Assembly: GCA_964424035.1 (NCBI GenBank)
Contig: CAYRHB010000142.1
Location: forward strand, 1-7,904
Reading direction: 5' to 3'
Source of the DNA: Leptolinea sp964424035
GTDB lineage: Bacteria > Chloroflexota > Anaerolineae > Anaerolineales > Anaerolineaceae
Length of the DNA: 7,904 nucleotides
The translations under genes were made by a program, and so were the position numbers. Within the stretch, counting starts at the first letter, position 1, and each line of letters opens with the position of its first letter. The notes beneath the pieces were generated by a model, which was not told the origin of the DNA, did no database searches, and saw nothing but the letters and a program-made list of their open reading frames with translations. Of the stretch, positions 1-4,757 are shown piece by piece.

Positions 1-781
1 TGAATAGGTCTTCTTTTGATACATCACGGATGGCTTCCCAGGTCTGAGTTGAAGACGGATCCAATACGATCATCACATGATCCAGTCCACTTGCGAGCAA
101 CCCGTGTAGAAAGTCGCGTTCGGCCAGGCGGTGACCATCTGTTAATAGACCGGTTACCTGTCCCTGATTTTCGGTGATGGAGATCAATTCAAACAGATCG
201 GGCCGGATAGTAGGTTCCCCACCGGTGAAAACAATCTGCGGAATCCCGGCTTGCCAGGCTTTCTGCAGGACGGACTTCCATTCCTCCGTGATCAATTCTC
301 TTTTAACCCGGTCGGTGGGGGCAGAGTTTGGCAGTTCATCCCCGGTCTGGTAGGTTAAGGCACAATCAAGGCGATACGGGGCGGAAATCTCACTGGAGTA
401 AGGATCAACACGATCAAAATCGAGGAAGGTAACCGGATCAAGATCCGGGGTGTCAATCAATGTCTGAATGCGGTCATTAAAATCATGCGCATCTTCCAGG
501 GCTTTTTCTACAGGAACATTGTAGCGTTTGGCGATTTCTCCGGCAGCCACTTCCATTGAAGCATGATTGACAAAATGATATGCCAGTTCGGCTGCTGTCT
601 GATTTAGATGAAGAACTGTCTGGGCATTCACTACTAGGAGACCAGTTCCGTCTTTTTCCAGGCGCAAGTGTAAACGATAGGGGTGTAGAGTATCCGGTGG
701 TGATTGAAAGGAATAGAAACCGGGTGGCAATAATACTGGTTTTGGAAAAAAACGGTCACGTAGAGCTTGGATCTGTTTCAT
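1..781 (-). CDS. Degenerate radical SAM-like protein with PqqD-like domain, lacking the cluster cysteines (C-terminus beyond window)
   Basis: An open frame of 260 codons runs from ATG at 781 off the left edge. The start is well supported: GGGAGG at 792-787 lies 5 nt upstream. Residues about 47-112 (LLVVNAQTVLHLN onward) look like a PqqD/RRE-type peptide-binding domain. Residues about 132-260 align closely with the radical SAM core of the gene just upstream, sharing SAPYR, EEW/SEW, FTGGEPT (GGEP at 187-190) and GLDHV. The CxxxCxxC site of the neighbour (Y-R-C-NNN-C-GH-C) reads here Y-Q-T-GDE-L-PN-S, so T146, L150 and S153 replace the three cluster cysteines. The frame has no stop or shift and a good ribosome site, so it looks like a maintained protein rather than a decaying gene. 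It probably cannot bind the SAM-cleaving 4Fe-4S cluster. A role as regulatory or substrate-binding partner of the active paralogue is inference. Whether a SPASM region follows cannot be seen. Confidence 0.88.
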   Translation of the reverse strand, partial: MKQIQALRDRFFPKPVLLPPGFYSFQSPPDTLHPYRLHLRLEKDGTGLLVVNAQTVLHLNQTAAELAYHFVNHASMEVAAGEIAKRYNVPVEKALEDAHDFNDRIQTLIDTPDLDPVTFLDFDRVDPYSSEISAPYRLDCALTYQTGDELPNSAPTDRVKRELITEEWKSVLQKAWQAGIPQIVFTGGEPTIRPDLFELISITENQGQVTGLLTDGHRLAERDFLHGLLASGLDHVMIVLDPSSTQTWEAIRDVSKEDLF

Positions 782-786
782 GATTA

Positions 787-792
787 CCTCCC
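787..792 (-). promoter_or_regulatory. Ribosome binding site of the degenerate radical SAM paralogue
   Basis: GGGAGG on the minus strand, 5 nt before ATG 781, within the 22-bp gap after the active radical SAM gene. It fixes the start of the degenerate paralogue and argues that it is actively translated. Confidence 0.75.
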
Positions 793-803
793 AGGTTTAT
801 ATA

Positions 804-2183
804 TCAGGCAAACTCAGCCAGAATGGGACGCGGTTGGCTGTCCAATTGATGAAGGGGACAGCCGCCACCACATTCAAGCAGCATCGAGCATTCCTTGCAA
901 GCTTCCGGAACGTTTTTTCGCTCCCGGAGAGAAACGCATAATGGATGATTCCAGATTGAACTCCAGTCGTCTGAAAGTATCTTCCCAACTGGTTCGTAGT
1001 ATGACTGGCATGGAATGACTGATCCATCCGGTTCAACACACATATTGTAGAGAGCCGCCGTACATCCTTTGACACCCAGCTGCAGTGCAATCGGATCAAA
1101 ATGGCAGTATTGGGTGGGTGTGTACCAGATCAATCGTTGTTCGTTTTTGAAGGTTATCTCCCGGGCTGTATTAAGCAGGGCAGGCAAATCTGATTCAGGC
1201 AGACCGGTTCCCACTGTGCTTCCCCGTCCAGAGTAGATCAACGCGTTTAGACCCACAGTTTTTACACCTATCTCATCAAGGAAATTAATTGTCTTTTCCA
1301 ATGATTTGTAATTGTCTTTCAACAATGTAGTATTGGTCATCATATAGAGTGAAGAATCAACCACTTTTCGGATCCCGGATATTGTCTGCTCCCAGGCTCC
1401 CGGATGGGAAACCAGCCTATCGTGGATATCTGCGTCTGCTGATTCCAGTGTTATTTGAACATGATCCAAACCGGCATTGATCAGATCCTGCAAAAATGAA
1501 CTGTCTGAAAGGCGGCGGCCATTGGTATTGATACCGGTTATCTGTCCAAGGGATTGGGCATAGGCTATTAATTCCGGCAGATCCTCCCGCAGGGTCGGTT
1601 CACCTCCGGTGAAAATGATGTGCGGTATACCTGTTTCCCAGCAACGTTTAAGAACCTGTTTCCATTCTGATGTTGTTAATTCAGGAAAATTGCGGGGACG
1701 AGCGTTATAGCAATGCCCGCAATTGTTATTGCACCGGTATGTGATCGCCAGATCCATACGGTAGGGTGCAGACGGACGGCTGCTGAAAGGAGCATTGGAT
1801 TCCAGGTCAAAATCACAGATCGGGCAGGAATTTCCCGGATGGATCAATTCTTCGATCGTCGTGATGTAGGCAGCATAATCTTTCTGTGCAAGATCTGACG
1901 AAATATGGAAAACCTGCGAAAGACGGGAAACGATATCAGGCTGCGGTTTATGTTGTAAATAGAAATATGCCATCAGGGTGGCACTCGGGTTAAGATGGTA
2001 TATGCGGGCTGCATTCACGAGCAATGAGCCGGTGCCATCCGGGTCCACCCTGAGATGAACACGACATTTTTCAGACTGACTATCACGGTCAAACGCGTAT
2101 ACCCCGGCCTTTACAGGAAAGGATTTATATTCAAAGCGTTCAAACAGCTTTTGAGGAGTATGGACCAATGATTTCCAATTCAC
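804..2183 (-). CDS. Radical SAM/SPASM peptide-modifying enzyme with N-terminal PqqD-like (RRE) domain
   Basis: Probable cytosolic iron-sulfur enzyme that cleaves S-adenosylmethionine to modify a ribosomal peptide or protein tail. Numbered from GTG 2183 (459 residues): a PqqD-like domain at about 50-115 (LLVNAARIYHLNPSA); a C120-P-I-C123 pair; the radical SAM motif C151-NNN-C155-GH-C158; GGEP at 193-196; and a C-terminal SPASM region with C374-x12-G-x4-C392, then C429-x2-C432-x5-C438-x3-C442 for auxiliary clusters. The usual last SPASM cysteine after C442 is absent. The frame stays open up to a GTG at 2276, but that extension (VAVIVARVRVPVPVV) is only the neighbouring Cys-Ala tail read in another frame. 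I therefore start at GTG 2183, 16 nt after the upstream stop; TTG 2168 is the alternative and matches the paralogue's start better. The likely substrate is the Cys-Ala tail of the gene directly upstream. This is inferred from position and architecture; the reaction (thioether, epimer or other) cannot be read. Confidence 0.93.
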   Translation of the reverse strand: MNWKSLVHTPQKLFERFEYKSFPVKAGVYAFDRDSQSEKCRVHLRVDPDGTGSLLVNAARIYHLNPSATLMAYFYLQHKPQPDIVSRLSQVFHISSDLAQKDYAAYITTIEELIHPGNSCPICDFDLESNAPFSSRPSAPYRMDLAITYRCNNNCGHCYNARPRNFPELTTSEWKQVLKRCWETGIPHIIFTGGEPTLREDLPELIAYAQSLGQITGINTNGRRLSDSSFLQDLINAGLDHVQITLESADADIHDRLVSHPGAWEQTISGIRKVVDSSLYMMTNTTLLKDNYKSLEKTINFLDEIGVKTVGLNALIYSGRGSTVGTGLPESDLPALLNTAREITFKNEQRLIWYTPTQYCHFDPIALQLGVKGCTAALYNMCVEPDGSVIPCQSYYEPVGKILSDDWSSIWNHPLCVSLRERKNVPEACKECSMLLECGGGCPLHQLDSQPRPILAEFA

Positions 2184-2199
2184 AGAAAAACCAGACCCT

Positions 2200-3879
2200 C
2201 TACCGGCCTCCGCCGGCACAAGCACAGGCACAACCGGCACAGGCACACGCACACGCGCAACTATGACCGCCACCACCGCCGCCGCGATAGGATGATTTTG
2301 AAGGAGCAGGCGGGGGATTCGTCTTGTTGGTTACTCCACTGGTAAAAGCCGTGAGATCTCCCACAACATTACTGGAGAAGTTTTGGATCCCGCCAACCAT
2401 GGAAGCTGCAAAATCGGCGCCCGGAAGGGTCGGTAGAGATATGCTGCCGCCCCCCGGAGTTCCTTGTGAAGAAGGAGTAACATCTGCACCTTTGACCGAG
2501 GGAGTTGACCAGGCCGGGTCATAACGGCCCCACCAGGTTGGTACGAAAACCGGTCCAGTGCGAAAAACATCCTGAGTTTTATCATTAAATTTATCATCCA
2601 GCATGGTCCAATCCATATACTGGTCATATTTCTCCATTTTTACTGAAGGAGTTTCAGCTGTTTCCACCTGAGCCCAGGCGCGCTGCATAATATCTTTATA
2701 GTAGGCAACCGATTCCTTGCGTGAAAATCCTTTCATCTTTTCGCCAACGCTTTTGACCAGGGAAACGACCATATTTTGGAGTTTCGTTTTTCGCTTGGCT
2801 TTGTCCTCGTCCTCAAAGGCTTTAAGGAAGTCTTTCTCATATTCGTTCAACCCTTCAGGCATGGGTGAAACAGCGGCAATTACCAGGGGATCTTTATTGG
2901 TGACAGAGGCTGCATTCTTCTTGATCAATGAGAACAGGACCATGGTCATAATTTTGTCGACCGGCTGCTCCATAAGAATGGCGGCTTCCACGGCAGTCAA
3001 ACCGCGTTTGATGCCGTGGCCTTCCACAGAAATCTTCGGGGGAAGGTATTGCAATTTCCGCTTTTTTGCTCCCCAAATTGCTTCGTAAATACCCCAGATG
3101 AATGAGGCGACAAAAGCCAAAACAACGCTGCAGCAGCAAATATCCTCAAAATCAAAACTGATCGGGGATTTTTTAACTATGGAATCGGCCGGAATCAAAG
3201 CTGCAGGAAAGCTGGCTCCGAATGTGTACTGGGTGTGGGCATTGGCATCTGGAGAATTCCAGTGATAATAAACCCTTCCTTCGTCGTCATAACCCGATTC
3301 AGGTTCGCCAGAACCCGGCCAACCCCCACGAACAGAGTGATATCGCGGCTCATCCGGGTTTACACCGGGTGGAAGAAATATGGTGACTGATAGATTGGTG
3401 TTACCAGTTACATATTGAGATCCGAACCAGGTGGGTGAAAATTCCAGGCTGGCATAATTTTCCACACCTTCTGCTGTGGATGGATAGAAAACCTTTTGAA
3501 CATTACTGATCCTGGTATGCACAATACCGGTTTTTCCGGGCGGGATGGAGCGGGGACCAAGGCCAAGTGCCACACCGGGACTCACATATTCGGAATTCTC
3601 AATATCCGAAATGGAGGCACCATCAATTTCCGCTGAAACATTGGAAATGTAATAATTGCTGTTAGGAACTCCAATGTCAACGTAATCAATCGGGTCCGCC
3701 CGGGTGCTGTTAGTAAACTGAATTGTGTAATCGATTGTAGATGTGCCGTCAGTATTCGCGTAGACCTTCACATCCATGCTATCGACTTGAAACAAATAAG
3801 TTTGGGCATAGGCAGAAGTCGTTGTTAGCGCAAGAATGAATAATGACAGGGTAATACTCAGCCATCGAAACCTGGACAT
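2200..3879 (-). CDS. DUF2207-like membrane protein with seven-cysteine Cys-Ala C-terminal tail; candidate radical SAM substrate
   Basis: 559 residues; function not known. ATG 3879 follows GGGAGG (3891-3886) by 6 nt. Residues 1-25 form a signal peptide (RFRW, then a hydrophobic stretch, likely cut after AYA). Residues 26 to about 245 form a beta-rich extracytoplasmic domain resembling DUF2207 proteins. One membrane helix spans about 247-268, opening with C248-C249-C250 and followed by KKRK at about 271, which places the rest in the cytosol. Residues about 290-330 (GLTAVEAAILMEQPVDKI, then LIKKNAA) resemble the cytosolic winged-helix-like part of that family. The end is low complexity: a Pro/Ser linker, six glycines (533-538), H539-S540, then CACACACAGCACACAGGGR. 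Plain Gly-rich tails are common in DUF2207 proteins; seven regularly spaced cysteines beside a radical SAM/SPASM gene suggest post-translational modification. That is inference. The DUF2207 assignment is from remembered family patterns. Confidence 0.88.
   Translation of the reverse strand: MSRFRWLSITLSLFILALTTTSAYAQTYLFQVDSMDVKVYANTDGTSTIDYTIQFTNSTRADPIDYVDIGVPNSNYYISNVSAEIDGASISDIENSEYVSPGVALGLGPRSIPPGKTGIVHTRISNVQKVFYPSTAEGVENYASLEFSPTWFGSQYVTGNTNLSVTIFLPPGVNPDEPRYHSVRGGWPGSGEPESGYDDEGRVYYHWNSPDANAHTQYTFGASFPAALIPADSIVKKSPISFDFEDICCCSVVLAFVASFIWGIYEAIWGAKKRKLQYLPPKISVEGHGIKRGLTAVEAAILMEQPVDKIMTMVLFSLIKKNAASVTNKDPLVIAAVSPMPEGLNEYEKDFLKAFEDEDKAKRKTKLQNMVVSLVKSVGEKMKGFSRKESVAYYKDIMQRAWAQVETAETPSVKMEKYDQYMDWTMLDDKFNDKTQDVFRTGPVFVPTWWGRYDPAWSTPSVKGADVTPSSQGTPGGGSISLPTLPGADFAASMVGGIQNFSSNVVGDLTAFTSGVTNKTNPPPAPSKSSYRGGGGGGHSCACACACAGCACACAGGGR
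2215..2259 (-). repeat. Cys-Ala coding repeat (tail of the DUF2207-like protein)
   Basis: These bases encode residues 541-555: (Cys-Ala)x4, Gly, (Cys-Ala)x3. Codons vary within the repeat: Cys is TGC once and TGT six times, and Ala is GCG, GCC or GCT. A recently slipped microsatellite would be more uniform, so the amino-acid pattern appears to be what is kept. The repeat is preceded by six glycine codons (2266-2283) and followed by GGGR and the stop TAG (2202-2200). Confidence 0.9.
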
Positions 3880-3885
3880 GGTAGA

Positions 3886-3891
3886 CCTCCC
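3886..3891 (-). promoter_or_regulatory. Ribosome binding site of the DUF2207-like gene
   Basis: GGGAGG on the minus strand, 6 nt before ATG 3879, inside the 33-bp gap after the zinc-ribbon gene. No hairpin or promoter is evident in that gap, which supports co-transcription. Confidence 0.75.
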
Positions 3892-3912
3892 GGGATCAGA
3901 TTGATTAAAGAA

Positions 3913-4275
3913 TTACCACTTGGGTTCTTCAGTAAGGTTATATGTGGTTTTGCAGTAGGGGCAGGTTACTACCGGAGCTCCAGCCACCATGGATATATTC
4001 TCAGGACCGAGCACACCGCCGCATGATTTGCATTTCATGGTATCCATGTTGACGTTGCCAGGAAGGTCGATCTTTACAGTCACATTCTGGTCTGCACTGG
4101 CAGCCGGTTTTCTGGCTGCCCAGAAGATTAATACAAAACCGATCAGAACGCTAATGCATCCTATAATCAACCAGCCAATCTGACCCTGCGGGCTGAAAGT
4201 GGCATAGATAAACAGGACACCAAAAAAAATACATATAGCCGCGGCAATATAAGCGATAATCTTAATTGCGTTCAT
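3913..4275 (-). CDS. Small membrane protein with two helices and a C-terminal zinc ribbon
   Basis: 120 residues, not a family I can name. Hydrophobic helices lie at about 4-25 and 33-54, joined by a short loop (TFSPQGQ). R55-K56 after helix 2 suggests both termini are cytosolic. A linker then leads to a zinc ribbon with C82-K-S-C85 and C105-P-Y-C108, a pattern typical of small metal-binding modules that hold proteins or nucleic acids. The ATG at 4275 is preferred over a GTG at 4281, because GGAGG (4285-4281) is 5 nt before the ATG and overlaps the GTG. The gene is first in the four-gene minus-strand block and is followed after 33 bp by the DUF2207-like protein, so it may be a membrane partner of that protein. 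That role is inferred from gene order only. Confidence 0.85.
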   Translation of the reverse strand: MNAIKIIAYIAAAICIFFGVLFIYATFSPQGQIGWLIIGCISVLIGFVLIFWAARKPAASADQNVTVKIDLPGNVNMDTMKCKSCGGVLGPENISMVAGAPVVTCPYCKTTYNLTEEPKW

Positions 4276-4322
4276 TGTCACCTCCGGTCAATTAAGTGTA
4301 ACATAAGCACATAGGAGAAAAA
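4276..4322. promoter_or_regulatory. Divergent intergenic region with tentative plus-strand promoter
   Basis: These 47 bp separate two divergent gene blocks and must hold, or lie close to, both promoters. For the plus strand, TTGTCA (4275-4280) and TAACAT (4299-4304) are 18 bp apart and resemble a weak sigma-70 promoter, leaving a leader of about a dozen bases. The minus strand shows only A/T-rich candidates (TACACT or TATGTT) without a good -35; its promoter may reach into the thioesterase gene. Ribosome sites are clear on both sides: AGGAG at 4313-4317, 5 nt before GTG 4323, and GGAGG at 4285-4281. The promoter boxes are matched by eye only. Confidence 0.35.
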
Positions 4323-4748
4323 GTGGAACCGACCATTTTCTTTACCAACCACCTCGTAAAATCAGAAGATCTAAACCATCACGGTACGTTATTTGCCGGC
4401 CGAAGTGCAGAGTGGTTTGTGGAATCCGGATTCATTGCGGTTGCAAAAGTTTTGGATCCGGAAAGCATTGTTTGCCTTAAAATCCACGGGTTGACATTCA
4501 CCCGACCTGTGAATTGTGGCGGTATCGTTACATATCAAAGCAAAATAATCTACGCAGGAAACACGAGTCTGGTTGTATATGTTGAAATGATGGAGAACGA
4601 AAATCCTGTCATGAAAGGTTTTATAACTTTTATTCACGTTGACAAGAACAACATACCGGTTCCTCATGGAATTCGAATCACTCCAGTCACTGAGGAAGAT
4701 AGAGTTATACAAAAAGAAGCCATGGAATTGCGAAAACCAAGCAATTGA
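4323..4748 (+). CDS. Hotdog-fold acyl-CoA thioesterase family protein
   Basis: 141 residues, the normal length for a single hotdog domain. It would hydrolyse acyl-CoA to free acid and CoA in the cytosol; the substrate is unknown. The signature D16-L-N-H-H-G-T-L-F-A-G-R27 matches the acyl-CoA hydrolase (YciA/BACH-like) helix region, and the following strands (IHGLTFTRPV, YQSKIIYAG, LVVYVEMM, KGFITFIHVD) fit the fold. Where canonical members have an Asp-Glu pair after the Trp (WMDEA), this protein has W31-F-V33-E34-S-G, so the usual catalytic Asp is Val and only the neighbouring Glu remains. The start is GTG, supported by AGGAG 5 nt upstream. LigA follows after 9 bp, and the TGA stop overlaps the LigA ribosome site (TGAGG), suggesting translational coupling. 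No functional link with DNA ligation is evident. Confidence 0.85.
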   Translation: MEPTIFFTNHLVKSEDLNHHGTLFAGRSAEWFVESGFIAVAKVLDPESIVCLKIHGLTFTRPVNCGGIVTYQSKIIYAGNTSLVVYVEMMENENPVMKGFITFIHVDKNNIPVPHGIRITPVTEEDRVIQKEAMELRKPSN

Positions 4749-4757
4749 GGATTAAAA

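Noticed and set aside
580..1018. Two small plus-strand open frames around the junction of the radical SAM genes
   Set aside because: Both are antisense to conserved protein sequence and the second covers the SPASM cysteines; no ribosome sites or domains were seen.
2184..2276. N-terminal extension of the radical SAM gene to GTG 2276
   Set aside because: It reads VAVIVARVRVPVPVV, the Cys-Ala/Gly repeat of the upstream gene in another frame, and has no counterpart in the paralogue, whose start aligns near 2168-2183.
2209..2283. CRISPR-like or regulatory tandem repeat of GCACA units
   Set aside because: The repeat is short, has no spacers, stays in the coding frame and is fully explained by Cys-Ala and Gly codons.
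2717..3088. 123-codon plus-strand open frame opposite the DUF2207-like gene
   Set aside because: Antisense to a well-supported gene, Ser/Arg-rich with no recognisable domain; a coding shadow.
4294..4312. Inverted repeat (GTG ... CAC) in the divergent gap as an operator
   Set aside because: Only three bases pair in each arm and the flanks do not extend the symmetry, so this is no better than chance.
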